The notes below the pieces were generated by a model. That model worked only from the letters and a program-made list of their open reading frames with translations, made no database searches and had not been told where the DNA came from. Shown here piece by piece: positions 33,165-41,696 of a stretch of DNA of 64,000 nt. This stretch comes from JAHFUA01 sp963733935 (lineage in GTDB: Bacteria > Acidobacteriota > Terriglobia > Terriglobales > Acidobacteriaceae). The stretch spans positions 65,340 through 129,339 of the forward strand of contig CAVTEQ010000017.1 in the NCBI GenBank assembly GCA_963733935.1, read 5' to 3'. The number at the start of each line of letters is the position of its first letter. Position 1 is the first letter of the stretch. The translations under genes and the position numbers were made by a program.

Positions 33165-35423
33165 ATGGCGACACAGCAGCAAGCATCACCGACAGCTTTC
33201 CCCATCGGGCGCGACACGATTCGAGTTGACGGTCCCCGCAAAGTCACCGGACTCGCTCAGTACACTTCGGACTTCCACTTTCCCGGGATGCTGTACGCCG
33301 TGCCCGTTGGGGCGACCATTGCCAATGGAAAGATCACGAAGCTCGATACTGCCCGCGCTGAGAAGATGCCGGGCGTGCGCGCCATCCTGCATCGGGGAAA
33401 TATCGGCAAGATCTTTCGCTCAATCCCGGGCCCGGGATTTGCGGGCATTTGCGAAGAGCGGCGCCCGCCTTTCGAAGATGACATCGTTCGCTACTACGGC
33501 CAATACGTTGCGCTCGCTGTGGCTGAGACATTCGAAGCTGCGAAAGCGGCGGCCGATGCGGTTCGCGCTGCATACGCCATCGAGAAACCGAATGTTGAGT
33601 TGCACCTCGTAGCTGAAGACGAGCCGGATGAGGTAATGACAACCTTCGGACCACAGAAGCGTTTAGAGAGTGAGCGCGGCAATCCCGATGCGGCGTTCGC
33701 CGGCGCCGCGGTCAAGCTCGATCACACTTACGTCACGCCATTTGAGACGCACAACCCCCTGGAGCCGCATGCAACGACCGCTGTTTGGGAAGGTGGAACG
33801 CTAACGCTATATGAGTCCTCGCAAGGAGTGGTCAACCTGCGGAGTGTGCTCGCGCAGATGTTCGGCCTGCCTGTTGAGAATGTCCGCGTCATCACCAAGT
33901 TTGTGGGGTCGGGTTTTGGGAGCAAGCTCTGGCCGTGGACGCTGTGTCCGCTGGCTGCGGCCGCGGCTCGGCAGCTCGGCAGGCCAGTGAGACTGGTCCT
34001 GGCTCGCAAAATGATGTTCCATGCTGTCGGTCATCGCGCGCGCACCCAGCAGCGCGTGCGCCTTGGCGCCACGCGAGAGGGAAAACTGGTCTCGCTGCAG
34101 CACGACTACATCTACACGCGGTCGATGCTCGAAGCCCATCACGAGGACTGTGGCGAAGCGACTGCGTTCCAATACAGCGTGCCCAATCTGCGCGTGACCT
34201 TTGGCCGCGCCCGGCGCAACGTTGGCGGCGCAGCCGATATGCGCGGTCCCGGCCGAGTGCCTGGGCTGTATGCGACTGAATCCGCGATGAACGAACTTGC
34301 CCATGAACTCGGGATGGATCCCGTGAAACTTCGCATCATCAACGAACCTAAGATCGATGAGAGCAAGGGGATTCCGTTCTCTTCGCGGCATCTGCTTGAA
34401 TGCTTCCAACTCGGCTCCGAAAAGTTCGATTGGTTGAAGCGCACGCGGGGGGTAGGTTCGATGAAGCGTGACGGCCTGATCCTTGGTTGGGGAATGGCTG
34501 GGTGCTCGTGGATCGCGGCCCGCTTCAACGCCGGAGCCTACGTCCAACTGCGCGACGACGGCACCTGCCGCGTGGCCTGCGCCACGCAGGACATCGGCAC
34601 CGGCACCTATACGAATCTGGCACAACTCGCCTCGGCAAGAACAGGGGTTCCACTCGATAAGGTGGAAGTCGAACTTGGAGATACATTGCTTCCGGAAGGG
34701 CCAATCTCAGGCGGCTCCTGTGCTACCGCATCGGTGGTTAATGCGGTGCTTGACGCGGCCGACCAGGCGATCGGGGCGCTCAAAACCATCGCCGTCTCCA
34801 CGCCGGGATCTCCCTTCGTGAATCGCAATCCGGACGATCTGGGGTTCGAAGAGGGCAAGCTGTTCGTCACAAAGGACAAGGGTGCGAACGCTGTGCCATT
34901 TTCTGACCTGCTTCGCCGCGCCAACCTGCGCCTGGTCACCGGCAATGGCCAGTCTGCCGCGACCTTCGGGGACCCGAAACCGAAGTTCTCCACTCAATCC
35001 TTCGGGTGCCACTTCGCCGAGGTCACCTGGCAACCGGAGATTGCGCGCTTGCGCGTCAGCCGCGTAGTCACCGTCATCGACGCTGGCAAGATCATCAACA
35101 CGCTGGCTGGCCGCAACCAGATCCAGGGCGCGGTGGTGATGGGCGTAGGCATGGCGCTGTTGGAGCAAACCGAATACGATCCCCAGAACGGCGCACCGAT
35201 CAACAGCAGTCTGGCGGACTACCTCGTCGCGGTGAACGCCGATGCGCCAGCAATCGAAGTACACTTCCTAGACTATCCCGACAACGAGCTCAACCAGGTC
35301 GGAGCGCGCGGCATCGGCGAGATCGGGCTGGCCGGAATCGCCGCCGCCATCACTGATGCGGTATACCACGCAACCGGTGTACGCGTTCGGGAATTGCCAG
35401 TGAAAATCGAAGATCTGCTCTGA
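33165..35423 (+). CDS. paoC: Aldehyde oxidoreductase, molybdopterin catalytic subunit (PaoC-like)
   Basis: 752 residues from ATG 33165, preferred over GTG 33159 because of GAAGGAGAG spacing. The catalytic subunit oxidises aldehydes to carboxylates with molybdenum cofactor. Seen: FVGSGFGSKLWPWTLCPLAA (cofactor-binding loop), GAAADMRGPGRVPGLYATES-like GGAADMRGPGRVPGLYATES, ATQDIGTGTYTNLAQLA, GGSCATASVVNAVL, and the catalytic glutamate in ARGIGEIGLAGIAAAITDAV. Operon order A-B-C is standard; no XdhC/PaoD-type maturation chaperone follows, and the next 430 bases hold no gene. Confidence 0.93.
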   Translation: MATQQQASPTAFPIGRDTIRVDGPRKVTGLAQYTSDFHFPGMLYAVPVGATIANGKITKLDTARAEKMPGVRAILHRGNIGKIFRSIPGPGFAGICEERRPPFEDDIVRYYGQYVALAVAETFEAAKAAADAVRAAYAIEKPNVELHLVAEDEPDEVMTTFGPQKRLESERGNPDAAFAGAAVKLDHTYVTPFETHNPLEPHATTAVWEGGTLTLYESSQGVVNLRSVLAQMFGLPVENVRVITKFVGSGFGSKLWPWTLCPLAAAAARQLGRPVRLVLARKMMFHAVGHRARTQQRVRLGATREGKLVSLQHDYIYTRSMLEAHHEDCGEATAFQYSVPNLRVTFGRARRNVGGAADMRGPGRVPGLYATESAMNELAHELGMDPVKLRIINEPKIDESKGIPFSSRHLLECFQLGSEKFDWLKRTRGVGSMKRDGLILGWGMAGCSWIAARFNAGAYVQLRDDGTCRVACATQDIGTGTYTNLAQLASARTGVPLDKVEVELGDTLLPEGPISGGSCATASVVNAVLDAADQAIGALKTIAVSTPGSPFVNRNPDDLGFEEGKLFVTKDKGANAVPFSDLLRRANLRLVTGNGQSAATFGDPKPKFSTQSFGCHFAEVTWQPEIARLRVSRVVTVIDAGKIINTLAGRNQIQGAVVMGVGMALLEQTEYDPQNGAPINSSLADYLVAVNADAPAIEVHFLDYPDNELNQVGARGIGEIGLAGIAAAITDAVYHATGVRVRELPVKIEDLL

Positions 35424-35855
35424 AGACGGTCGGCCACCCATCCGTCACAAGTGTCACAGGAGCGGTTGGCCCGACAGAAGGCATGCTGATCGTACTGACT
35501 GCAGGCAGTTATCGAAGTCAGGGGAACGGTCTTAAAGACCGGCGTGTTTGGATGCGACGGTTGCTGGAGATTGCCGTACGATATTGCCAGCCCGGCATAC
35601 GCAATGGGGAAATTGGGATCGTATACGCCGCGACAGTTGGACGCATGGCGAGCGACTTGTTTCCGACGGCTTTCGGCTCTCCCCTCAGGAGTATCAGCCG
35701 ATGAACCAGGAGAACAATTGCCATTGGCGCGACGAAAAAAGGTTTGTTGCGAACAACGGATCACATGGAGAAGATTGAGGCGATGCGCAAGTGACCGGTT
35801 CCGCGGTCACAATTGATAACCTCAACTGGCATTGAAAGCAGGTCGCCCTGCTCGT
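35424..35855. other. Intergenic region after paoC
   Basis: 430 bases with no supported gene. It contains a perfect 7-bp hairpin CGGTCTT-A-AAGACCG at 35528-35542, not followed by a T-tract. Confidence 0.4.
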
Positions 35856-35892
35856 ACCGGCGGTTCCCCACCCGGGGATCGCCGGTTTTGTA
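35856..35892 (+). terminator. Candidate terminator hairpin
   Basis: Stem of about 12 pairs (ACCGGCG and TCCCC arms at 35856-35869 pairing with 35874-35886, one bulge) and a T-rich tail TTTTGTATTT. It may end paoABC transcription read-through; 430 bases after paoC. Confidence 0.55.
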
Positions 35893-36036
35893 TTTGCCGA
35901 GGGCCCCACCTCCTCCCGCCGACGAACCGCGGGCTGGGGACCATCTTGTTGCCGGTGCGCTTTGGCTGCCCGCCGGAGATCACTTTACTGACACTCCGGT
36001 CCGAACTTGCATGATTCCTCACACATCCAGATTCGG

Positions 36037-36195
36037 TCACTCTTCCTTGCAATCGTGAATCGCTCGGTGGCATGCGTGGCACAAAGTGATGAGGTTGTCC
36101 TCCGCGTCGTCTCCACGCCGGCTCCTGAACTGACGGTGGTGGACCTCCAGATTCGTCCTTGCTCCGCATTCCTGACATCGCCACTTCTCCTTTAA
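36037..36195 (-). pseudogene. HNH endonuclease 3' fragment
   Basis: Encodes KEKWRCQECGARTNLEVHHR and QFRSRRGDDAEDNLITLCHA, CHRAIHD: the zinc CxxC pairs and the HNH catalytic core are intact, closely related to the HNH gene at 20298-20536, but the first 30 or so residues (RVRLDADSYQQLR part) are missing. The fragment begins at the exact end of the duplicated AT-hook-like gene, so the duplication or its insertion probably cut this gene. An open frame extends 46 codons further into the duplicated gene but is not HNH-like. Confidence 0.65.
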
Positions 36196-36518
36196 GCCGC
36201 CTTGTTCTGCCGCCGGGCTGCCTTGACTTTGGCCCACCGGGCACGTTGCGCTGCCGCGATCCTGTTTCGCGCGGCTTGGCTCATCTTGCGTGCTGGCTTG
36301 GCGGCTTGGGCTGGCTTCGCCTTCGCCCATCGAGCACGCTGGGCGGCTGCCATCCTTGCCCGCGTGGTGGCAGGGAACGTGCGGCGTTTATGCATGGCAC
36401 CTGGCGGACGACCTGGTCTCCGGCGTCCCGCTGAATTCAGACCTTCGATTGCCGCTATCGCACGGTCGATCTGGTCACGTTCAGCTGTTAGTTCTGCAAC
36501 GACTTGATGGAAGTTCAC
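36192..36518 (-). CDS. AT-hook-like basic protein with QRARWAK repeats (copy 2)
   Basis: 108 residues, about 88% identical to the copy at 27203-27526 including the coiled-coil-like start FHQVVAELTAERDQIDRAIA, the AT-hook-like GRRRPGRPPGA and two AAQRARWAK units. The last residues differ (KVKAARRQNKAA against KVKAQQRAGNR). Same divergent promoter region as copy 1, now facing a dodecin fragment. Confidence 0.7.
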   Translation of the reverse strand: MNFHQVVAELTAERDQIDRAIAAIEGLNSAGRRRPGRPPGAMHKRRTFPATTRARMAAAQRARWAKAKPAQAAKPARKMSQAARNRIAAAQRARWAKVKAARRQNKAA

Positions 36519-36680
36519 GGTGGCTCCTGAATGTGGTTTTATTGCGGATTGAGTGTAACAGATGGTTTTAGAGCATCCGGTCGGCTGGCCTTGGGATTCT
36601 GTCGATAAACTTGATTTGGGCAGTACAATTCACCGGCGAGAGATCAAAGGAGAATCGTATGCCCCAAAAATTATTGAAAG
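36222..36680. repeat. 459-bp duplicated segment, copy 2
   Basis: Partner of 27226-27690, same orientation. It ends within the seventh codon of the dodecin copy and starts inside the AT-hook-like gene end. Confidence 0.85.
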
Positions 36681-36681
36681 C
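36659..36681 (+). pseudogene. Dodecin 5' fragment
   Basis: ATG with the conserved AAAGGAG and the first codons MPQKLLK, then unrelated sequence. Promoter and ribosome site are intact, so a spurious 60-residue product could be made. Confidence 0.7.
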
Positions 36682-36788
36682 CGGTTTTCTTTCAGAGGTC
36701 GTTTGCGCCATTGGCGTCCACCGCACGCAGCGAGGGCGCCTGCGCTGTCCTGCTATGGCTTGGCCGAATGGCCTCAATCCCGCCGTGC

Positions 36789-36850
36789 AAGTCCCGCCGC
36801 GGGTGATCTGGTGGTCTACAAGTCCCGCCGCGGGTGGTCTGGTGGTCTAA
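36789..36850. repeat. 31-bp tandem duplication
   Basis: Two adjacent 31-base units, 36789-36819 and 36820-36850, each beginning AAGTCCCGCCGCGGGTG, with two differences. Confidence 0.85.
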
Positions 36851-36983
36851 ATGACCGTGCCGCCAGTCCCAGTATTCCTTCTGCTCCTCGGCCCTGCGCT
36901 GACCAAACTCGCAATGCCCTCGGTGAGCTTCCGCTTCCCAGCGGCGGAATAGCATCTTTGTCAGGACTCCAGCGATGATAAAC

Positions 36984-37390
36984 GCTAGGCGCAAACGGAG
37001 GACTGTTCGCCGGCCATGGTGCCCTGGATCGTGCCATCCGAATGCCGGAGGCTCTGCCGGATATTTTCCACAATCCCCTTGTGGTTCCACTTGGGAGTCA
37101 CGGTATACGCACCGCGAGCGCATAAACTGCGCCTCAAACGGGTGACGAGCAGCCGACTGCATCACAATGCAGGGGATTCGTCTGTGCTCGACCTGGAGCT
37201 GCTTCAAAAGCTCTCCAGTTTTCACTCCCGGAGGATGTTCCCCCACCAGCACCGCGTCAAAACGTGTGGACCCGAGCAGGGCAGTCGCCTCCGATGCGTT
37301 CCACGTCGTCATCGTGTTGAACCCTTCGCCCTCCAATGCATGCTCGAGCGCGACCAGAAACTCGAGTCGTACAGCGAAAAAGCAGATCAT
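36984..37390 (-). CDS. Receiver-like single-domain protein (copy 1), frameshifted
   Basis: About 135 residues: MICFFAVRLEFLVALEHALE, WNASEATALLGSTRFDAVLV, GEHPPGVKTGELLKQLQVEH and RRIPCIVMQSAARHPFEAQF; a shift near 37120 then leads in another frame to IRQSLRHSDGTIQGTMAGEQ and SSVCA at the stop 36984. The fold pattern (hydrophobic strand, helix, FDAVLVGE strand, RIPCIVM strand, C-terminal helix) is receiver-like, but the phosphorylatable aspartate pocket is not conventional. Two further, more degraded copies lie at 47012-47338 and 55483-55704. Confidence 0.55.
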
Positions 37391-37624
37391 GATGCTTTTG
37401 GCAACTTGGTCTGGCCCAGCGGATCGAAATTGAGGTAGATGCCCTCTCGATCGGACAGTCTAGCCTTGACCTGCCGAGTCAGGTCATCGGCGAGCACCTC
37501 ATCGGCTTAAAGCCCGTGGGTTTGACCCGGAGTTGATTCTCCTTGCAGCAGACACTTGGCTGATTGTCGCAGCTCTGATTTTGCGCTATTCTCTGCTCAA
37601 AACCGAGCCTCGGAGGTGAGGACC

Positions 37625-38290
37625 GTGGCCGCTCCGTCGCAGACTGCTGTGCGTACTTGTCCGCTGCAACCCAAACATATATTCTTCATTATCTTCGGCA
37701 TCCTCGCGCTTGTGGCGCTTTATACGCGCGACCTAGCGCTGCTGGACTCCGCTTCACCACTGAGACAGCGCTACGCCCCCATTTACGGGCTTATGCTCGC
37801 GCATGGAGTATTTGGCGCTCTGGCGCTTACACTCGGAGTCTTTCAGTTCTCCAATCGCCTGCGTAGCCGATACCTCACACTCCATCGCACGCTCGGCCGC
37901 ATCTACATCGGCGCGGTGTTCATTGCCGCGCCCGTTGCCATTCCGGTGTCAATAATCCTCGGCCCGCCAACCCTGGTGATGGCCACCGTCGTTCAGGCCA
38001 GTGGCTGGATGTTATGCACAGCGGTGGCGCTTTACGCCGTGCGGCGCCACGATATCCAGATGCACCGCCAGTGGATGATACGCAGCTATCCGTTCGCCGT
38101 GGTTTTCGTCTTCGTGCGCGCTGTGCTGGCTATTCCCGCCGTCGCGCGCCTCGGCGAGATCGGCCTCGTGTCAACAGTGTGGACCTGCATCGCGCTCGCC
38201 GGTTTCGTGCCATCAGTGATCATCGCCTGGCAGACAACGTTTCAACACAAACACAACAAGCGTGCTGGAGCGGCGCGAGCGGCAGCCTAA
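37625..38290 (+). CDS. DUF2306 membrane protein
   Basis: 221 residues from GTG 37625, which is preceded by GGAGGTGAGG; the frame is open further upstream to 37556 but without family sequence. Six or so membrane helices: HIFFIIFGILALVALYTRDL, YAPIYGLMLAHGVFGALALT, IYIGAVFIAAPVAIPVSIIL, VQASGWMLCTAVALYAVRRH, SYPFAVVFVFVRAVLAIPAV, TVWTCIALAGFVPSVIIAWQ. The H-R-x-x-G-R-I-Y motif (LHRTLGRIYIG) and DIQMHRQWMIRSY are characteristic of the family, which may bind haem or quinone; function unknown. Confidence 0.85.
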   Translation: MAAPSQTAVRTCPLQPKHIFFIIFGILALVALYTRDLALLDSASPLRQRYAPIYGLMLAHGVFGALALTLGVFQFSNRLRSRYLTLHRTLGRIYIGAVFIAAPVAIPVSIILGPPTLVMATVVQASGWMLCTAVALYAVRRHDIQMHRQWMIRSYPFAVVFVFVRAVLAIPAVARLGEIGLVSTVWTCIALAGFVPSVIIAWQTTFQHKHNKRAGAARAAA

Positions 38291-38551
38291 TTTGTTGTCG
38301 TTGAGTTCAGCTTTTGTACACCACGTGCTCCTCTGGACTTAGCATTCAAACAAACCGCCAACGGATCCCGGCGCTTCAATTCCCGACAATCTTGTTTGTC
38401 CGCCACCAAATCATGAGGAGATTCGACGAAGTTAAGTTCTTGAGCAGCGGCTGGTACTTCCTGTGATGGAATCGGCGCCTGACGTGTCCGCTAGGTCGCA
38501 AATAGGCGAAGAGTGGGTATAAATTGATACGGAAGTCTCAGGAGGATGGCC

Positions 38552-40216
38552 ATGAGGTTCAAGCCCACGTTTCCTGGTTCACGCATACTGGCGCTGATGG
38601 TCGCCTGGCTGCTGATCTCCAGCGCCGCGTTGGCCCAGCATGAGCACGCTGCCGGCTCGAAATCAGTGTGCGCCGACTCCGGGTTCGGCAACGCGCACCA
38701 CCCGGTCAAAACCAGCAGCCCGGAAGCACAGCGGATGTTCGATCAGGGACTCGCGCTGGACTACGGCTTCAACCACAATGAGGCGGAGAAGTGCTTCCAG
38801 CGCGCCGCCCAGACTGATCCTCACATGGCGATGGCGTACTGGGGGATCGCGCTGGTGGTCGGACCCAACTACAACCTGCCGGTGGATGCGGAGCGGGAAA
38901 AGCAGGCGTATGAGGCGATCCAGAAGGCGCGCCAACTGGCCGCCAACGGCCCGGCGGTGGAGCGCGATTACATCGAGGCGCTGGCCACGCGCTACACCAA
39001 CCAGCCGACCGAGGATTATCACCGGCTCGACGTCGCCTATAACGCGGCCATGCGCGAGCTGGCGAAAAAGTATCCCGACGACCTCGATGCTGCCACGCTG
39101 TTCGCCGAAAGCGGCATGAACCTGCGCCCGTGGAAGCTGTGGAAGCACGATGGCACGACCGAAGCGGGCACGGAAGAGATTGTCGCCACGCTGGAGTCGG
39201 TGCTGCGCCGCGATCCGGACCATATTGGCGCCAATCACTTTTACATTCACGCCGTCGAGGCCTCAAACGATCCGGACCGTGCGTTGCCCTCTGCCCAGCG
39301 GCTGGCCGCGCTGGCGCCGCGGTCCGGCCACCTGGTTCACATGCCGGCTCACATCTATATCCGCACCGGGATGCACGAAGCGTCGGCCAAAACCAATGTC
39401 GCCGCCGCTGCCGCCGACGAAGCCTACATCGCGGAAACTCAGCCCCAGGGCGTCTACCCGATGATGTATTACACCCATAACCTGCACTTTATCGCCTTCG
39501 AAAACGCGATGATGGGCCGCTACGCGGATTCGCTCGCCGCGGCCCAGCGGGTGCAGGCGCACGTGGGGCCACACGCCAAGGAAATGCAGATGCTGGATGG
39601 GTTCAATCCCCTGCCGGTGGAAGTGATGGTACGCTTCCGCCGCTGGGACGACATTATGGCGCTGGCGCAGCCCGATCCCGCGTTGCCCATGAGCAATGGA
39701 ATGTGGCACTACGCGCGCGGCCTCGCGTTGGCCAGCGGCGGGAAGATTGCGGAAGCGAAGGCGGAAGTGGCCGCCATCGAGAAGCTTGCGCCCGAGATGA
39801 GCAAGATCCCCACCAACCCGCAAGGCCCGCGTAATGCCGGAATTATTCCCCAGCTGGCGGCGCACGTGGTGGAAAGCCGCATTGCGTGGTCGCAAGGCAA
39901 GAAGGACGCCGCCATCCAGCACCTGCGCGAAGCCGTTACTTTGCAGGACGACATGGACTACACCGAACCGCCGGACTGGTTCTATCCCACGCGTGAGTCG
40001 CTCGGCGGGGAGCTGTTGCAGGCGGGACGCGCGGCGGAAGCGGAACAAGTCTTCCGGGACGATCTGCAGCGCAACCCGCGCAATCCGCGTTCGCTGTTCG
40101 GCCTGATGCGGGCGCTGAAGGCGCAAGGGCGCGAGCACGATGCGGAGTGGGTGGGGCAGCAATTCGAAGCGGCGTGGAAGAATGCGGATACGAAGCTGAG
40201 GGTGGAGGATTTGTGA
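38552..40216 (+). CDS. Secreted TPR-repeat protein
   Basis: 554 residues from ATG 38552; GGAGG at 38541-38545 suits this start better than the ATG at 38546. Signal peptide SRILALMVAWLLISSAALA, cut before QHEHAAGSK. Then TPR-type helices: AQRMFDQGLALDYGFNHNEA and EKCFQRAAQTDPHMAMAYWG, VLRRDPDHIGANHFYIHAVE, YADSLAAAQRVQAHVG, and a C-terminal AEQVFRDDLQRNPRNPRSLF. The histidine-rich H-x-x-H-M-P-A-H motif (SGHLVHMPAHIYIRTG) is typical of this family, seen in many soil bacteria with no known function. Exported, probably periplasmic. Confidence 0.88.
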   Translation: MRFKPTFPGSRILALMVAWLLISSAALAQHEHAAGSKSVCADSGFGNAHHPVKTSSPEAQRMFDQGLALDYGFNHNEAEKCFQRAAQTDPHMAMAYWGIALVVGPNYNLPVDAEREKQAYEAIQKARQLAANGPAVERDYIEALATRYTNQPTEDYHRLDVAYNAAMRELAKKYPDDLDAATLFAESGMNLRPWKLWKHDGTTEAGTEEIVATLESVLRRDPDHIGANHFYIHAVEASNDPDRALPSAQRLAALAPRSGHLVHMPAHIYIRTGMHEASAKTNVAAAAADEAYIAETQPQGVYPMMYYTHNLHFIAFENAMMGRYADSLAAAQRVQAHVGPHAKEMQMLDGFNPLPVEVMVRFRRWDDIMALAQPDPALPMSNGMWHYARGLALASGGKIAEAKAEVAAIEKLAPEMSKIPTNPQGPRNAGIIPQLAAHVVESRIAWSQGKKDAAIQHLREAVTLQDDMDYTEPPDWFYPTRESLGGELLQAGRAAEAEQVFRDDLQRNPRNPRSLFGLMRALKAQGREHDAEWVGQQFEAAWKNADTKLRVEDL

Positions 40217-40252
40217 GAGCTAGTCTCCTGTCCCAATGGTTCGTGTCATAAG

Positions 40253-41338
40253 TTAAAGGCTTGCGCGGCGGTCGTGCGCGACGTAGAGGTACTTGCCATC
40301 TGGGCTGAACGCAACGCCCTCGGCCTTCCTGCCCGCGTTGACCGCACCTACCTTGCGTACGGTGCCGCCTGCAGTCGAGAGCACGTCGACGATGGTGTTC
40401 GGATGCGCGAACCATGCATCCTTCGACAGGGCACCACCGCTGCCGTTCAGCGCCAAAGCGACGGCGAGGCCCCCAGTCGGATTGATCGCAAGACCCTCCG
40501 GGAAGTGGTCGATGCCCAGGTAGTCGACCACGTGTGGCGGGGTCGCCTTCAGGTCGATGACGGTCACCGAGCCGGCGCCACCGTCGGGTACACCAGCGTT
40601 CCCCTGGTTCGCGGTGAAGCCGAAGTGGCCATCCGCGGTAATCTGCACGTTGTAGGGAAACACGCCTACCCCGAAATCGATCTTGCTGTAGGTCACCTTC
40701 TGCCCCTCAATGTCGAGCCAGGCGACCTTGTTGACCGCATACTTCGAGGCCAACGCATGCTTCCCGTCGGGGGTGATGGCCACGGCCGAGACGGTATCGC
40801 CCATGGGCACCGTGTCGACGAGCTTGACTTCCTTGCCGTTGATCGTGAGCACGCTGATCGAATTGTCGGCGCGATTGGCAATCAGCACGAGATCGCCACG
40901 TCGATTGATCGCCATGCCCGAGGGTTGCTTGCCGACCTCGACGGTGGCAATCAGCTTCGGGAGCGTCGACTGCAGATCGATCACGAAGAGCTTGTTGTCG
41001 GGTACTGGCTTCCAGCCGGCCCCGGCCGGTTGATAGGTCAGCGAATTGGCGACCAGCGCCAGGCTCTCGTCTGACGTGATCGCGAGATTGGTCGGCGGGC
41101 CGATCATCGTGTTCATCAAGGGCAGCGAGGCGACGATCCTCGGCGCCTCGGGGTCCTTGATGTCGACGATCACCACCTCGTCCTTGCCGGGTTCGGTGAA
41201 GACTATCTTGCCGGTGTCGTCCCAGTACAGCTTGTTATCGTCGCCGATGACTAGGAACTGCGCATGGGCAGCGGCGGAAAGGCCGAGCCACAGCCATACC
41301 AGCCCGGCGAACGCGAGCAACTTTGTATTCCGCTGCAT
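40253..41338 (-). CDS. Exported YVTN-type beta-propeller protein, C-terminally shortened
   Basis: 361 residues. Signal peptide LLAFAGLVWLWLGLSAAAHA, then seven-bladed-propeller-type repeats with NLAITSDESLALVANSL, GMAINRRGDLVLIANRADNS and VAITPDGKHALASKYAVNKV, VQITADGHFGFTANQGNAG, GVAFSPDGKYLYVAHD. In relatives the last blade continues with a G-x-x-x-D-x-D-I-x-V strand after YLYV; here the frame stops after DRRASL, so about 30-40 residues appear lost, most likely by a shift or a junction at about 40260. Periplasmic; ligand unknown. Confidence 0.82.
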   Translation of the reverse strand: MQRNTKLLAFAGLVWLWLGLSAAAHAQFLVIGDDNKLYWDDTGKIVFTEPGKDEVVIVDIKDPEAPRIVASLPLMNTMIGPPTNLAITSDESLALVANSLTYQPAGAGWKPVPDNKLFVIDLQSTLPKLIATVEVGKQPSGMAINRRGDLVLIANRADNSISVLTINGKEVKLVDTVPMGDTVSAVAITPDGKHALASKYAVNKVAWLDIEGQKVTYSKIDFGVGVFPYNVQITADGHFGFTANQGNAGVPDGGAGSVTVIDLKATPPHVVDYLGIDHFPEGLAINPTGGLAVALALNGSGGALSKDAWFAHPNTIVDVLSTAGGTVRKVGAVNAGRKAEGVAFSPDGKYLYVAHDRRASL

Positions 41339-41696
41339 GATTGTTTTCCTCCCCCTTCACTACTATCAGGTGAAAGGCGATATGACAGCTTAGGTGTCTC
41401 GCTCGCTTCGCCACCGGCCGCCTGCTTTGCGGCCTCTAACTTAGCCGCCCGCCTCTCTTCCACAACCCCAAAACTTGCGTTGACGAGCATTCCCGGAGTC
41501 AGAGCTTTGATTGGACCGCCATGCTTGCCGGTGAGCTCGTGGCGTTCCGTCGCGTACCCGCCGACGGTTTTTATGGACTCCCGAGCGGTCGGGATTGTAC
41601 ACCCAGTTGCCTCGTTTCAGGTCAATCTGACGCGGTCTCCCACTCCGTGACGTCGCCAATGGTCCCCGCAAGGCCGCACTGCCCTCACCCCGAGAC
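41339..41696 (-). other. Gene debris between YVTN protein and UGSC operon
   Basis: 358 bases, no intact gene. On the - strand one frame reads TVGGYATERHELTGKHGGPI with a small-terminase-like tail, and another reads GNWVYNPDRSGVHKNRR. The VYNPDRSG-coding 37 bases (41581-41617) recur at 55369-55405 with four differences. Confidence 0.4.

Noticed and set aside
35528..35542. Perfect 7-bp hairpin CGGTCTT-A-AAGACCG
   Set aside because: One-base loop is not stable as RNA and there is no T-tract; could be a protein site but nothing nearby supports it.
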